A DNA stretch of 64,000 nucleotides from Paracoccaceae bacterium (GTDB lineage: Bacteria > Pseudomonadota > Alphaproteobacteria > Rhodobacterales > Rhodobacteraceae): contig JAQWQJ010000089.1 of NCBI GenBank assembly GCA_029244725.1, forward strand, positions 248,001 through 312,000, given 5' to 3'. The translations under genes were made by a program, and so were the position numbers. Under the pieces are notes generated by a model. That model was not told the origin of the DNA and did no database searches. It saw only the letters and a program-made list of their open reading frames with translations. Below, in pieces: positions 35,954-46,759 of this stretch; the first letter of the stretch is position 1; each line of letters opens with the position of its first letter.

Positions 35954-36646
35954 ATGTTGACGAAAAAACAACTCGATCTGCTGGATTTTATTAATAAACG
36001 GCTACACCGCGACGGCGTACCGCCAAGTTTTGACGAGATGAAAGAGCATCTCGATTTACGGTCAAAATCCGGCATCCACCGCTTGATTACTGCACTCGAG
36101 GAGCGTGGATTCATTCGTCGTTTGCCGCATAAAGCACGCGCCATTGAGATTGTGAAGCTGCCTGAAAGCCTTGGGTCCTCGCCCGCTGGATTTGTCCCAC
36201 GCGTCATTGAGGGCGATGCCAGCCCACACCCACGGGCCGCAAACTCCGACCTGGTAAGTCAAGTCGCCAATCTTCCGGTCATGGGTAGCATTGCCGCTGG
36301 TGTCCCTATTGAGGCTATTAGCCAGGTTTCTAGCCACATCGCGGTCCCGGGCTCTATGCTAAGTGGCGCAGGCGAGCATTTCGCGCTTGAGGTCAAAGGC
36401 GAGTCGATGATCGACGCGGGTATCAACGACGGTGATGTGGTTATCATCCGAGAAGCCGAAACGGCGGACAACGGTGACATCGTTGTCGCATTGGTTGAGG
36501 ACCACGAAGCAACACTGAAACGTTTTCGCAGACAAGGCGGCGCAATCGCGCTCGAAGCTGCAAACCCGGCATATGAAACACGTGTCTTCCCCGAGGACAA
36601 AGTGCGCGTTCAAGGACGTCTTGTCGGTCTCATTCGCAATTATTGA
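35954..36646 (+). CDS. lexA: SOS repressor LexA
   Basis: A 230-residue repressor-protease. The N-terminal winged helix (about 1-68) is typical ([20 protein letters not shown]). The self-cleavage bond is Ala115-Gly116 in [12 protein letters not shown], with the dyad Ser151 (KGESMIDAG) and Lys189 (EATLKRFRR). AAGGAG precedes the ATG. The gene has its own SOS-box promoter downstream of moeA. The last 7 bases overlap the convergent comEC end. Confidence 0.97.
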   Translation: MLTKKQLDLLDFINKRLHRDGVPPSFDEMKEHLDLRSKSGIHRLITALEERGFIRRLPHKARAIEIVKLPESLGSSPAGFVPRVIEGDASPHPRAANSDLVSQVANLPVMGSIAAGVPIEAISQVSSHIAVPGSMLSGAGEHFALEVKGESMIDAGINDGDVVIIREAETADNGDIVVALVEDHEATLKRFRRQGGAIALEAANPAYETRVFPEDKVRVQGRLVGLIRNY

Positions 36647-38631
36647 TTTTCAGTCCACGGATGCCACATACGCTCTCCGTGGACCTGACGACTGGTACGA
36701 ATATCCCCGGTTTGTGAGATCGTGATACTGCCCGTTTCGCGCAAGTATTTTGGGGATATTACCAGACAAGGTAGTTCGTGAAGTGGTTCTGCATTGACCA
36801 CCAGAATCGCGCTTCCACCGCACTTTTCTAGTTTTTCAACTATCTTCCTGCCAGTCACGTGGCCGACTTGTTGTTTCCATCTGGTGTTGGCGTCGACCTG
36901 AGACGCCGCGTCACCGTCATTCTCAAGCCAAACGCCGGCGACAAAGCCGCTGCCACGTGGTTTTGATAATGCCCTGCCCCCCTCATGCATGACGCCAACT
37001 AATCCGCCATTATCCGAAATTAGTATGTAGGGACGCTCAGTTTTACTCCAAAGAACTGCAGCCAATGAAAATGCAACGACGCCCAAATTCCGGGCGTGCC
37101 CTTGCCAAAAAGCCGTCCACAATGCCCCCAAAGCGAACAACGGCAATACCCAGCGATTTGGTTGAGGCACCATTCGGACGGAATAATTAAAACCAGAAAC
37201 CCAATCCGAGATCATCATGATCCAGTCCAAGCCAAAACCCATGATATTCAATCCAATCCATGACCCACCAAACGGTGAAAGAAGTGCCGCTAGGACGCCG
37301 CCAGGAACCACAATTATTCCCATAGCGGGCACCGAAAGTACGTTAGCGATAAGGCCCATCTGTGAAATTTGATTGAAATGCGCCGCGCCAAACGGTGCCG
37401 TTGCCAACCCTGCAATAGCCGAGGACAGAATGGTGGCGATAATCGGGCGGAGCCATTTGGGGCCAAAAATCCACTCCCGGTCACGAATTTCGGTAAATAC
37501 AGCAACCAAAGCCGTGGTGGCGGCAAACGACATTTGAAAGCCCGGGCTTACAAGTGCCCCGGGCGTCAGAATCAATACAACCAACGCCGCGACGGCCACC
37601 GCGCGCAAACTTATCGCACGCCGATCGAGTAGAATGGCTATCAATGCAACGGCAACCATAATATAGGCCCGCTCGGTCGCTATCGCGCCGCCGGACAATG
37701 CCAAATATCCGCTCGCAACAACCAGTGCAGATACAGCGGCACATTTCTTGGCGGGAACGCGCATTGAAATCACCGGAAACAACGCCAACCCGCCGCGAAC
37801 AAGGGCAAAAATGAACCCCGTCAGCATTCCCATGTGCAGCCCCGAAATGGCCAAAAGATGCGCGAGATTTGAATCGCGCAAGCTGTCTAGGCTCGACTGA
37901 TCGATGCCTGATCGATCCCCAGTCACAACGGCAGCTGCAAAGCCACCGGAATTATCTGGTAAAGTAAGGCGTATGTGATTGGATATTTGCTGCCGAATAC
38001 GAGAAATCACCAAACTGTCATTGGCCGGCAAAAGCACCATGATTGGGCTGCGCGTATACCCAACAGCACCAAGCTTTTGGAACCATGCGTGCCGTTGAAA
38101 GTCAAATCCGCCAGGCTCAACTGGACCAGAAGGAGGGCTGAGGTGGGCTGCTAAAACAATGGTTTCACCGATCAACGGTTCGAAGTGTTCTTGATCCCCA
38201 TGCAAAGCGACACGAATTCGGGTTGGCGTCCGCGCGGGCGACATGTCAAACAGCACAACTCGGTCCAAGCTCAGCCTAACTGCATCCGATGCACTTCGGT
38301 CTATTCCAACAATCCGCCCCTCAACCGGTCCATAGTACCGAAACCCCAAACGCGTTTCGGCGACGGAATGGCTGCGCACCGACGCCAAAACGAAACCGAC
38401 AGCCATGGCCAAGATCCCGATAATCAGCGCTCGTCCGACGAACTGAAACCGCTTGACGATTAACAAAGCCACGAATGCAGACAGGGCAGCCCAATAAACA
38501 CTGGCCTGCGGTTCAATCCTCAGCGAGAAAAAGCCCCCGATCCCAATGGCAAAACAAACAGGCACCCACAGGAACAAATGCCCCTGCTGGGATAGGATCA
38601 TCGCGGAAATAAACGAGGTAACGCGGGGCAC
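36640..38631 (-). CDS. comEC: ComEC/Rec2 family DNA-uptake channel protein
   Basis: A 663-residue polytopic membrane protein. The N-terminal DUF4131-type part is followed by the competence domain with the signature [19 protein letters not shown] and about ten further helices including [21 protein letters not shown]. The tail after about residue 545 is soluble but much shorter than the metallo-beta-lactamase-like domain of Bacillus ComEC and has no HxHxDH motif. ComEC transports single-stranded DNA inward during transformation and is needed for gene-transfer-agent DNA uptake in Rhodobacter. Start at a GTG (38631) is uncertain for want of a good ribosome site. Confidence 0.88.
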   Translation of the reverse strand: MPRVTSFISAMILSQQGHLFLWVPVCFAIGIGGFFSLRIEPQASVYWAALSAFVALLIVKRFQFVGRALIIGILAMAVGFVLASVRSHSVAETRLGFRYYGPVEGRIVGIDRSASDAVRLSLDRVVLFDMSPARTPTRIRVALHGDQEHFEPLIGETIVLAAHLSPPSGPVEPGGFDFQRHAWFQKLGAVGYTRSPIMVLLPANDSLVISRIRQQISNHIRLTLPDNSGGFAAAVVTGDRSGIDQSSLDSLRDSNLAHLLAISGLHMGMLTGFIFALVRGGLALFPVISMRVPAKKCAAVSALVVASGYLALSGGAIATERAYIMVAVALIAILLDRRAISLRAVAVAALVVLILTPGALVSPGFQMSFAATTALVAVFTEIRDREWIFGPKWLRPIIATILSSAIAGLATAPFGAAHFNQISQMGLIANVLSVPAMGIIVVPGGVLAALLSPFGGSWIGLNIMGFGLDWIMMISDWVSGFNYSVRMVPQPNRWVLPLFALGALWTAFWQGHARNLGVVAFSLAAVLWSKTERPYILISDNGGLVGVMHEGGRALSKPRGSGFVAGVWLENDGDAASQVDANTRWKQQVGHVTGRKIVEKLEKCGGSAILVVNAEPLHELPCLVISPKYLRETGSITISQTGDIRTSRQVHGERMWHPWTENQ

Positions 38632-38705
38632 TTGTTCTTACCCATACGGACAGCTAGACAGGCCGAAATCTATCCCATCTTTGGTTTCCGAAAGGTAAAG
38701 ACCCG

Positions 38706-40118
38706 ATGTCTGACGCCGTTGTTACGCGCTTCGCCCCTTCCCCCACTGGCTACCTGCATATAGGCGGTGCGCGCACTGCCTTGTTCAATTGGCTTTACGC
38801 GCGTGGTCGCGGTGGCAAATTTTTGTTGCGTATCGAAGATACCGATCGCGAGCGCTCTACGCCTGAAGCGACAAAAGCAATTCTCAAAGGCTTGGAGTGG
38901 TTGGGGTTGGATCACGACGGCGACGCCGTTAGCCAATTTGAAAGCGCCGATCGGCATCGTGAAGTTGCACTTCAATTACTGGCAGAGGGCAAAGCTTACA
39001 AATGCTTCTCAACCCAAGACGAAATTCAGGCATTCCGCGACACGGCTAAGGCCGAAGGTAAATCGACTTTGTTCAAATCCCCGTGGCGCGATTCTGCTAC
39101 AACGGATCATCCTAATCTTCCTTTTGTAGTGAGGATTAAAGCGCCTCAGGAAGGCTCAACTGTCATCAGCGATGAAGTGCAGGGCGATGTTACCATTAAC
39201 AACAAACAGTTAGATGACATGGTGTTGTTGCGTTCTGGCGGCACGCCAGTATACATGTTGGCCGTTGTGGTTGACGATCACGATATGGGTGTCACCCATG
39301 TCATTCGCGGCGACGATCATTTGAACAACGCAGCACGTCAAATGATGATCTACACAGCCATGGGTTGGAATGTCCCTGTATGGGCACATATACCGCTTAT
39401 CCATGGACCGGATGGCAAGAAACTGTCCAAGCGTCACGGTGCGCTTGGTGTCGAAGAATATCAGGCGATGGGCTACCCAGCATCCGGTATGCGAAACTAC
39501 TTGGCCCGTTTGGGTTGGAGCCATGGTGACGACGAGTTTTTCTCGGATGCACAGGCGAAAGAATGGTTCGGATTTGACGGAATCGGCAAGTCTCCGGCGC
39601 GTTTTGATTTTAAGAAACTTGAAAATCTCTGTGGGCAACAAATAGCTGATTCAGAAAATGCTGCACTGCTGCGTGAACTTGAGGAATTTTTTGCCGTTAC
39701 GGGTGCGCCATCACTAAGTGACGAAAAGAAACAGCTTTTGACTGACGGCATGTATTGCCTTAAAGAACGGGCTAAAACATATCCAGAACTCATTGATAAA
39801 GCAGAGTTTATTCTTGTTGATCGCCCAGTAATACCTGATGAAAAGTCATCGAAAAATCTGGATAATGTATCCCGTGGTATACTGAATGAATTGACGCCGC
39901 ACCTGCAAAATGCTAGCTGGGATCGAGAAAATCTTGAGGCTGCAACAAACACCGTTGCAGAGGCAAACGAGATAAAATTCGGCAAGCTTGCCGGGCCAAT
40001 GCGGGCAGCTCTTGCTGGTCGCGCGGCGACGCCAAGCGTGTTCGATATGATCCTAGTGTTGGGTAAAGAAGAAACCATTGCCCGACTAAATGACGCGGCC
40101 GAAGTTGAAGAAGGTTAA
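38706..40118 (+). CDS. gltX: Glutamyl-tRNA synthetase
   Basis: A 470-residue class I synthetase. The HIGH motif is HIGG (18-21) in [19 protein letters not shown], and the KMSKS equivalent is KLSKR (239-243) in [15 protein letters not shown]. Length is normal. Many Rhodobacteraceae have two GltX proteins, and whether this one charges tRNA-Glu, tRNA-Gln or both cannot be read from sequence. It is divergent from comEC and followed by gltA after a 74-base gap. Confidence 0.95.
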   Translation: MSDAVVTRFAPSPTGYLHIGGARTALFNWLYARGRGGKFLLRIEDTDRERSTPEATKAILKGLEWLGLDHDGDAVSQFESADRHREVALQLLAEGKAYKCFSTQDEIQAFRDTAKAEGKSTLFKSPWRDSATTDHPNLPFVVRIKAPQEGSTVISDEVQGDVTINNKQLDDMVLLRSGGTPVYMLAVVVDDHDMGVTHVIRGDDHLNNAARQMMIYTAMGWNVPVWAHIPLIHGPDGKKLSKRHGALGVEEYQAMGYPASGMRNYLARLGWSHGDDEFFSDAQAKEWFGFDGIGKSPARFDFKKLENLCGQQIADSENAALLRELEEFFAVTGAPSLSDEKKQLLTDGMYCLKERAKTYPELIDKAEFILVDRPVIPDEKSSKNLDNVSRGILNELTPHLQNASWDRENLEAATNTVAEANEIKFGKLAGPMRAALAGRAATPSVFDMILVLGKEETIARLNDAAEVEEG

Positions 40119-40192
40119 TCTTTCGTCAGCCTTGGCCGTTCAACCATTGCCCAGCAGATCCGCTGCCTGGGCTGCGAACAGGAGACAACACC

Positions 40193-41488
40193 ATGGCTGA
40201 CACGAAACGAACTGCTAAGCTAACAATTGACGGCAATGACTATGAACTGCCGATCTTTTCACCAACAGCTGGTCCAGATGTTCTCGATATTCGCAAACTC
40301 TATGCGCAAGCGGGCGTCTTTACATACGATCCGGGCTTCACGTCCACCGCTAGCTGCGACAGCACGATTACGTATATCGACGGTGGCAAAGGCGAACTTT
40401 GGCATCGCGGTTACCCTATCGACCAGCTCGCTGGCAAATCCCACTACCTAGAAGTCTGCTTTTTGCTGCTCTACGGATATCTACCAACAGCCGACGAACT
40501 TGAAGATTTTGAGTCTCTCGTGACGCGCCACACAATGGTCCACGAGCAGATGATTAACTTTTTCCGTGGTTTCCGTCGCGATGCACATCCAATGGCCATT
40601 ATGGTCGGCGTGATCGGTGCGATGTCAGCATTCTATCACGACTCGACGGACATTTCAGACCCGTGGCAACGCGAAGTTGCCTCAATTCGTCTGATTGCAA
40701 AACTACCAACAATCGCGGCAATGGCGTATAAATACACCATCGGTCAGCCGTTCGTTTACCCACGAAACGACCTTGATTACGCGTCAAACTTCCTTCGCAT
40801 GTGCTTTGCGGTGCCTTGCGAGGACTATGAAGTGAACCCAATCCTTGCCCGCGCAATGGATCGCATCTTCACATTACACGCAGATCATGAACAAAACGCA
40901 TCCACGTCAACTGTGCGTCTTGCATCGTCATCGGGCGCCAACCCGTTTGCCTGTATCGCTGCAGGTGTTGCCTGTCTTTGGGGTCCTGCCCACGGTGGTG
41001 CTAACCAAGCTTGCCTTGAGATGCTGAAAGAGATTGGCACCGTCGATCGCATCCCAGAATACATCGCCCGCGCGAAGGATAAGGACGATCCGTTCCGCCT
41101 GATGGGCTTTGGCCATCGCGTGTACAAGAACACTGATCCTCGGGCGACTGTGCTAAAGCAATCGGCTGATGAAGTGCTTGAATTGCTGGGAGTTGAGAAC
41201 AATCCTCTTCTACAGGTTGCCAAAGAACTAGAAAAAGTTGCCTTGAGTGATCCGTACTTCGTTGAGAAAAAACTGTTCCCAAACGTGGATTTTTACTCTG
41301 GTATCATCCTTGAGGCGATGGGCTTCCCTACCTCAATGTTCACGCCGATCTTTGCTTTGTCTCGCACAGTTGGATGGATCTCTCAGTGGAAAGAAATGAT
41401 CTCAGATCCTCAGATGAAAATTGGGCGCCCACGCCAGCTGTACCAAGGTAGTACGTTGCGCGACTACATGGACATTGAAGATAGATAA
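40193..41488 (+). CDS. gltA: Citrate synthase (type II)
   Basis: A 431-residue hexameric-type citrate synthase, entry to the TCA cycle. Active-site blocks: [33 protein letters not shown] and [15 protein letters not shown]; the end has [20 protein letters not shown] good AGGAG ribosome site precedes the ATG. An intrinsic terminator follows. Confidence 0.97.
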   Translation: MADTKRTAKLTIDGNDYELPIFSPTAGPDVLDIRKLYAQAGVFTYDPGFTSTASCDSTITYIDGGKGELWHRGYPIDQLAGKSHYLEVCFLLLYGYLPTADELEDFESLVTRHTMVHEQMINFFRGFRRDAHPMAIMVGVIGAMSAFYHDSTDISDPWQREVASIRLIAKLPTIAAMAYKYTIGQPFVYPRNDLDYASNFLRMCFAVPCEDYEVNPILARAMDRIFTLHADHEQNASTSTVRLASSSGANPFACIAAGVACLWGPAHGGANQACLEMLKEIGTVDRIPEYIARAKDKDDPFRLMGFGHRVYKNTDPRATVLKQSADEVLELLGVENNPLLQVAKELEKVALSDPYFVEKKLFPNVDFYSGIILEAMGFPTSMFTPIFALSRTVGWISQWKEMISDPQMKIGRPRQLYQGSTLRDYMDIEDR

Positions 41489-41522
41489 AATATCATAACG
41501 ATAATATTTGTTGCGATAATGG

Positions 41523-41553
41523 AAACGCCCGGTATCAGTGATGCTGGGCGTTT
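41523..41553 (+). terminator. gltA: Intrinsic terminator after gltA
   Basis: An 8-bp outer stem AAACGCCC/GGGCGTTT, with an inner ATCA-G-TGAT stem in the loop. The T-tract is short (TTT within the stem). Confidence 0.6.
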
Positions 41554-41681
41554 GCTTGTATCCGTTTAGGAAACAGCTTGTATACCAATGAGTTAGCCCG
41601 GATAAGTTGACTAAAAGTAGCTCAATTTGATAATGTGTCCTTGGTGTGGCGGCATTACGACTGCTTAAAGGTTAATGAGTT

Positions 41682-42905
41682 ATGGCTGGAGATGTTACTC
41701 CGATTCCGGACAAAGTGTCCGATGCATTTATTGTTGGGTGCGATCCGCAGGTTCACATTCGCATTGTAGAAGACCACGGCAATCTCTTTGTTAAGATGAC
41801 TTCGTTGGATAACAACGGTGACATCGGAGATTTGGACGCAGTCTTCTTTAATTTCACAGATCCAAGTATTGTTGGAAGCATTCATGCATGGATGCCCGAC
41901 GGTACGGGCGCAGAATTTGTTGATGACGGCATCAACTCTCTCTCTGATGGTACAGAGTTGAGGGGCGATTACGACGCACGCATTGAATTTAGTGATACTG
42001 ACAGTGGTGTAGAGGGCAACGTCGACAAAACTTGCTTTACGCTATGGTGCGACGACCGTCCGCTTACCATCGAAGACTTCGACCTAGAGAGCTTCGCCAT
42101 GGTTGTGGATACAGAATCCAGCGCTGGCAACGTTCTAACCCACAATGCTGACGCCGACGCTCAACACGAGATGTACGATTTCAAGTATGGAGACTGGCAT
42201 CCAGACGGAAATGGTGGCTGGGAATTCGTTGGCGGTGACGAAGTCGATGAAGATCCAGCATCCAGATCATTTACCGTTTTGGGCGATGTAAACGTCGAAG
42301 TCACCATGCTCGAGCTAGACAATGGCGACATGCAAGTCGATCTAGAAGTTTTAGGTGACACTGGCCAAATCGGTGATCTGCGTGGCTTTTTCTTTGCTTT
42401 GAACGATGACACGCTCGCGGACGACATTGACGTTGTCGGTGACGATGTAACCCGTTCGAAGTTTGACGATGATAAGGTCGATAAACTGGGCCGTGACGTC
42501 AAATTGCCTAAGGACATCAAAGACTTCTTTGGTAAGTTTGATGGCGGTGTTGAGATAGGGTCAAAAGGCTTGGAGGAAGGTCATCACGATGATGACGACG
42601 ACGATGATGAAGACGGATATGATGATATCCGGTTCACATCCTTTACGCTAAGCCATGATAGCGAAGCATTGACCCACGAAGACTTTGAGGGTCAGCCGGT
42701 TGTTATCAATATCGACTCTGTTGGCGAAGAAGGCGGAGATCGTGACGACGACGCTGTCATTATGGGCGCCGTTTCTTGGGAAGAAGATTGCGATCCTCAG
42801 TACGTTCTTGGCGAAGTCGAGGAAGAAGAAGATGACGTAGAATTCATCGAAGACGCGGATGACGACGATGACGATGGATGGGATTTCAGCTTCTGGCTGT
42901 TCTAA
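41682..42905 (+). CDS. Highly acidic, internally duplicated protein of unknown function
   Basis: A 407-residue, extremely Asp/Glu-rich protein made of two diverged copies of one unit. Copy 1 spans about residues 24-146 and copy 2 about 204-347. Each starts with a strand-rich block ending GDIGDLDAVFF or GQIGDLRGFFF and ends with CFTLWCDDRPLTIEDF or SFTLSHDSEALTHEDF. Asp clusters (303-310, 393-398) could bind calcium. There is no N-terminal signal peptide. The C-terminus, acidic then DGWDFSFWLF, looks like type I secretion substrates, which end in a short hydrophobic tail after acidic residues. I know no named family. A secreted Ca2+-binding beta protein is my best guess. It stands alone, flanked by terminators. 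Confidence 0.75.
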   Translation: MAGDVTPIPDKVSDAFIVGCDPQVHIRIVEDHGNLFVKMTSLDNNGDIGDLDAVFFNFTDPSIVGSIHAWMPDGTGAEFVDDGINSLSDGTELRGDYDARIEFSDTDSGVEGNVDKTCFTLWCDDRPLTIEDFDLESFAMVVDTESSAGNVLTHNADADAQHEMYDFKYGDWHPDGNGGWEFVGGDEVDEDPASRSFTVLGDVNVEVTMLELDNGDMQVDLEVLGDTGQIGDLRGFFFALNDDTLADDIDVVGDDVTRSKFDDDKVDKLGRDVKLPKDIKDFFGKFDGGVEIGSKGLEEGHHDDDDDDDEDGYDDIRFTSFTLSHDSEALTHEDFEGQPVVINIDSVGEEGGDRDDDAVIMGAVSWEEDCDPQYVLGEVEEEEDDVEFIEDADDDDDDGWDFSFWLF

Positions 42906-42910
42906 AAAAC

Positions 42911-42938
42911 AAAGGCAGGGTTTTGACCCTGCCTTTTT
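42911..42938. terminator. Bidirectional terminator after the acidic protein
   Basis: An 11-bp perfect stem (42911-42921 with 42926-42936) with a TTTG loop, a T-tract on the forward side and A-rich sequence (AAAAAACAAA) on the other. It serves the acidic-protein gene and the convergent PaaG-like gene. Confidence 0.85.
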
Positions 42939-42940
42939 CG

Positions 42941-43717
42941 TTAACGTCCTTCGTATTCTGCTGGACGCTTATCCAAAAAGGCCATGACGCCTTCGGTAAA
43001 ATCGCGGGTCTTGCCGCAAGCGCCTTGCAGGCGGGCCTCTAATAACAGCTGTTCTTCTAGGCTATTGTTTTGCGACGCGCCCAAAGCCTCTTTCACGTGC
43101 TGATATGCAACGGTTGGTCCTGAAGCCAATTGCTTTGCGCGTTTCTGCCAATGTGCGTTGAACAGTTCGTCCTCAATCGCCTCCCAGATCATGCCCCAGG
43201 ATTCGGCTTTTCTAGCAGAAATCGGCTCTGCGAATAGCGACGCACCCATCGCACGTGGCATCCCAACCTGTCGTGGCAGTAAATAGGTGCCACCCGCATC
43301 AGGGATAAGACCAATGCGTGTGAACGCCTGCAAAAAGACTGCGCGTTCAGTCGCAATCACCACGTCACATGCCAACGCTAAATTTGCACCAGCTCCGGCC
43401 GCTGCACCGTTTACCGCGGCAATGACGGGAATTGGACAATCGTTGATCGCACGAATCATAGGCACGTATTCGTCTCGAAGAACCCTTTCGAGATCAATGT
43501 TTGCGGCATTGCCTCCATCGCCAAGGTCCTGGCCCGAACAAAACGCTTTGCCTGCACCGGTTACGACCAATACGCGCGCTTCTTTGGCCGCGGCTTTAAC
43601 TGCATGCAAGACCTCTGCACGCATTAGGGCGTTCATGGCATTCATAACGTCTGGACGGTTTAGCGTCAGAACAGCGATGTCATCTGAGACTTGGTAAGCA
43701 ATTGTTTCGTAAATCAC
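42941..43717 (-). CDS. paaG: Enoyl-CoA hydratase/isomerase, PaaG-like
   Basis: A 258-residue crotonase-fold protein starting at the GTG at 43717, with AAGGAG eight bases upstream; an ATG at 43756 gives a longer frame without such a site. The oxyanion-hole segments are GAGKAFCSGQDLG and AAVNGAAAGAGANLALACD. FTRIGLIPDAGGTYLLPR carries the catalytic Asp seen in PaaG, the ring-1,2-epoxyphenylacetyl-CoA isomerase of phenylacetate breakdown. No other paa gene is nearby, so a general fatty-acid or CoA-ester role is equally possible. It lies downstream of ccmH on the same strand. Confidence 0.8.
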   Translation of the reverse strand: MIYETIAYQVSDDIAVLTLNRPDVMNAMNALMRAEVLHAVKAAAKEARVLVVTGAGKAFCSGQDLGDGGNAANIDLERVLRDEYVPMIRAINDCPIPVIAAVNGAAAGAGANLALACDVVIATERAVFLQAFTRIGLIPDAGGTYLLPRQVGMPRAMGASLFAEPISARKAESWGMIWEAIEDELFNAHWQKRAKQLASGPTVAYQHVKEALGASQNNSLEEQLLLEARLQGACGKTRDFTEGVMAFLDKRPAEYEGR

Positions 43718-43786
43718 GGTTGGCGCTCCTTGTTTGGTTGCGCAAGATGTAGTCACGCATTTCTGTGGTCCAAGGGAAACCTAACG

Positions 43787-44245
43787 TCAATCGTTCATAA
43801 TCTCGGCAAGGCGCGCTTTTTCGTCTTCGCTCAGGACTTCCGGCATGGCGCCGGTGGCCTTGGCCGAATTTCGCTGGCGTAGAAACCCCCATCCAATGCC
43901 AAAACCAAGCAACAGCATAATCGGACCTGCGTACCATAGAAGCGTATTCGAACCGCCCTTTTGGGGTTCCATCAACACGTATTCTCCATAGCGCACGACG
44001 AAGAACTCAAGCACTTGTTGGTCTGAATAGCCGTCAGTCAGTAATTGACGCAACAAAATCCGCGCATCCGCTGCCCATGCCGCGTTTGAGGACGCCAGAG
44101 CCTCGGACTGGCACTTCACGCACCGCAACTGCGTATCGAGAACCTGAGCGCGGGCCTCAAGCGCTGGATCATCTAGCATCTCATGAGGTTCGACCGCCAT
44201 AAGTGGGGTTGCCAGAAGACAGAGGATAAGGATCAAATGTTTCAT
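43787..44245 (-). CDS. ccmH: Cytochrome c maturation protein CcmH
   Basis: A 152-residue protein with signal peptide (1-17) and a periplasmic thioredoxin-like redox motif Cys42-Val-Lys-Cys45 (QLRCVKCQSEAL; the usual form is LRCLVCQNQ), followed by DARILLRQLLTDGYSDQQVL and a C-terminal membrane anchor (about 107-124). CcmH reduces or holds apocytochrome c during heme attachment with CcmF. The start overlaps the ccmF stop by four bases. Confidence 0.93.
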   Translation of the reverse strand: MKHLILILCLLATPLMAVEPHEMLDDPALEARAQVLDTQLRCVKCQSEALASSNAAWAADARILLRQLLTDGYSDQQVLEFFVVRYGEYVLMEPQKGGSNTLLWYAGPIMLLLGFGIGWGFLRQRNSAKATGAMPEVLSEDEKARLAEIMND

Positions 44246-46209
44246 TCTGCCGGCACCCCTGCCCTAGGCGATTTTCTGGCACCTGCGGCGACTCGGTAGC
44301 GACGGTCAGACAGGCTAAGCAAGCCACCTAGCGCCATGATTATGGTTCCAGCCCATATCCAGTTCGCCAAGGGTTTCACGTGGCTTCGTAAAGCCCACCC
44401 ACCGTTTTGCTGAGCATCCCCGATGACGACATAAATGTCGCGAAACAACCCGTTATCAATCGCAGCTTCAGTGGTTGGCATTGCTTGGACTGGATAAACA
44501 CGCTTCTCCGGCTTCAGAACGCTGACAATCCGACCTTCGTTTCTGACTTCAACCGTCGCAGTGGTGGACATGTAATTAGGACCCGGCAATCGTTCGACAC
44601 TGGTCAACGTCAGTTGATAGTCACCGATCTCAATACTTTCTCCGACGGTCGTGACGCTGATATCCTCAAGCTCCCAAGCCATCAGACCAGCGATCCCGAA
44701 CATCGTGATCCCAAGACCCGCGTGCGCGACAGATTTACCCCAATCAGCCCTTGGCAGTCGCATTAAACGTCCGAGGCGATTGCCTTTTTTTCCGGTGCGT
44801 TGCCAAATGTCGGTCATGGCCCCAAAAACCAACCAAGCTGCAAGAAACAAACCAATTGGACCCATCAAAGACCTTCCGGTTTGCCAAACATATGCCAGCA
44901 ACCCGAGGGCCACAGCCACAAGCAGCGCTGGAATCAACTGTTTAAAGGCCCGCCCAACGTTTGCTCGTTTCCATGGAAGCATTGCACCGATGGGCATTAC
45001 CGCACCTAGTGCGATCATAAACGGTGTGAATGCCTGATTGAAAAACGGAGCCCCAACCGAGAGTTTCCGATCAAAGAACATCTCGGCAATTAATGGCCAA
45101 ATGGTTCCGATGAACACGACGAAGCATGCGACTGCCAGCAGGATGTTATTTAAGATCAACCCGCTTTCTCGGCTTACAGTGCTGAACACACCTTTGGACT
45201 GCATAACGTTGGCGCGTGCAGCGAACAGTATCAATGCGCCTCCGACAAAGAACGCTAGAATGAATAGGATGAGAACACCCCTCTCAGGGTCCGACGCGAA
45301 TGCGTGTACCGACGTCAGAACGCCTGAACGCACGATAAACGTGCCAATCAGTGAAAATCCAAACGCGAGGATTGCCAATAAGATCGTCCAACTTTTCAGG
45401 CTTTCTCGTTTTTCAACGACCACGGCTGAATGCAGTAAGGCTGCACCCAACAACCAAGGCATGAAGCTAGCGTTTTCCACAGGATCCCAGAACCAGAACC
45501 CGCCCCAGCCGAGTTCGTAATAGGCCCACCAACTGCCAAGGCCGATCCCGATCGTCAAAAACAACCATGCGGCCAACGTCCATGGACGCACCCATCTGCC
45601 CCAAGCCGCATCGACGCGGCCTTCCAACAGCGCTGCGACCGCGAAAGAGAACGACATACTCAGCCCGACGTAGCCCAGGTATAAAAACGGAGGGTGAAAC
45701 GCCAAACCAGGGTCTTGTAGTAACGGGTTCAAATCACGGCCATCAAAAGGTGGAGCAGAAAGCCGAACAAACGGGTTTGAAGTAAAGATAATGAAGCCAA
45801 AAAATGCAACTGCCACAGCAGATTGAACCGAAAGAACGCGGGCCTTCATTGTCGGTGGCAGATTACCGCCAAACCATGCAGCCATAGCGCCGAACAAGGT
45901 CAAAATAAGCACCCACAAAAGCATCGAGCCTTCGTGGTTCCCCCAAACACCGGACACTTTATAGAGCATCGGTTTGGCGGTGTGCGAATTCATCACCACC
46001 AGTTTTAGCGAAAAGTCCGACGTCACGAATGCGTAAGTCAGCGCACCAAATGCCGTCGCTGTCAGAACAAACTGCGCTGTTGCAGCAGGTTCAGCTACTG
46101 CCATCCAGCCTGGCCAACGGTAGTGCGCCCCGATCAAGGGAACGATGGCCTGCACTATGGCTACGCAAAGGGCAAGAATGAGGGCGAAGTGACCGAGTTC
46201 AACTATCAT
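44242..46209 (-). CDS. ccmF: Cytochrome c heme lyase CcmF
   Basis: A 655-residue polytopic protein that takes heme from CcmE and attaches it to apocytochrome c. The tryptophan-rich heme-handling segment GSWWAYYELGWGGFWFWDPV and NSHTAKPMLYKVSGVWGNHE are diagnostic; the C-terminal periplasmic domain ends with an anchor. Four-base overlap with ccmH. Upstream on the same strand are the holin and endolysin genes and then ccmE, so the maturation operon is interrupted. Confidence 0.96.
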   Translation of the reverse strand: MIVELGHFALILALCVAIVQAIVPLIGAHYRWPGWMAVAEPAATAQFVLTATAFGALTYAFVTSDFSLKLVVMNSHTAKPMLYKVSGVWGNHEGSMLLWVLILTLFGAMAAWFGGNLPPTMKARVLSVQSAVAVAFFGFIIFTSNPFVRLSAPPFDGRDLNPLLQDPGLAFHPPFLYLGYVGLSMSFSFAVAALLEGRVDAAWGRWVRPWTLAAWLFLTIGIGLGSWWAYYELGWGGFWFWDPVENASFMPWLLGAALLHSAVVVEKRESLKSWTILLAILAFGFSLIGTFIVRSGVLTSVHAFASDPERGVLILFILAFFVGGALILFAARANVMQSKGVFSTVSRESGLILNNILLAVACFVVFIGTIWPLIAEMFFDRKLSVGAPFFNQAFTPFMIALGAVMPIGAMLPWKRANVGRAFKQLIPALLVAVALGLLAYVWQTGRSLMGPIGLFLAAWLVFGAMTDIWQRTGKKGNRLGRLMRLPRADWGKSVAHAGLGITMFGIAGLMAWELEDISVTTVGESIEIGDYQLTLTSVERLPGPNYMSTTATVEVRNEGRIVSVLKPEKRVYPVQAMPTTEAAIDNGLFRDIYVVIGDAQQNGGWALRSHVKPLANWIWAGTIIMALGGLLSLSDRRYRVAAGARKSPRAGVPAE

Positions 46210-46267
46210 ATCTCGGTTATAAGATGTCTTTTTGGGACGTCCAATCAGAATTCGCGCTTAAACTCGA

Positions 46268-46759
46268 TCACTTTGTCGCGTGTATGCGCCATTCCTCAAG
46301 TGCAGGATTATCATCGGAAACTGCATCAGGCACAGAAACCCGTGCGACGGTTTCAGCAACCGACCGTCGAAACTCCATCCCTTTGGTCTGATGACGCGCA
46401 CCAAAATAAAAGCTCACAATCGCGCCTAACAGCCACCACAGGGGCTCTGGAACCAATGCAACCCCATGCATTCGCTCAGAAAACCATACTGGATTGACGG
46501 CGGCTGAAACAAACAGGCCAATTACTCCAAAGGCCATTACTGGACGCGGCAGACGGTTCAGACCATCAACAAACTGATCAAACCACCCCTGCCACGCCCC
46601 GCCGAATTCGGCTGCGAATTGCGCCAACGCTGCGTGTGAAGCCTCAGATTCCCTCTGAGCTTGCGCCTCGGCATTGACGCGAAAAACTTCTGCCGTTTCT
46701 GCAACGACGTTCCGGCCGCCCCCAAAAACCGACCCAAAAACCTCGGTTACTACGCCCAT
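46268..46759 (-). CDS. GTA-type holin (three-TM family)
   Basis: A 163-residue protein matching the holin family found with gene transfer agents. It has a charged N-terminal helix, then hydrophobic segments at about 73-90 (PVMAFGVIGLFVSAAVNPVW) and 104-121 (PEPLWWLLGAIVSFYFGAR). In Rhodobacter capsulatus the corresponding holin permeabilises the inner membrane so that GTA particles are released. It overlaps the endolysin gene by 10 bases, a normal lysis cassette. The GTA structural cluster is not in the window. Confidence 0.82.
   Translation of the reverse strand: MGVVTEVFGSVFGGGRNVVAETAEVFRVNAEAQAQRESEASHAALAQFAAEFGGAWQGWFDQFVDGLNRLPRPVMAFGVIGLFVSAAVNPVWFSERMHGVALVPEPLWWLLGAIVSFYFGARHQTKGMEFRRSVAETVARVSVPDAVSDDNPALEEWRIHATK

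Noticed and set aside
39497-40078. 193-codon open frame antisense to gltX
   Set aside because: Low-complexity Ser/Arg composition; entirely within gltX.
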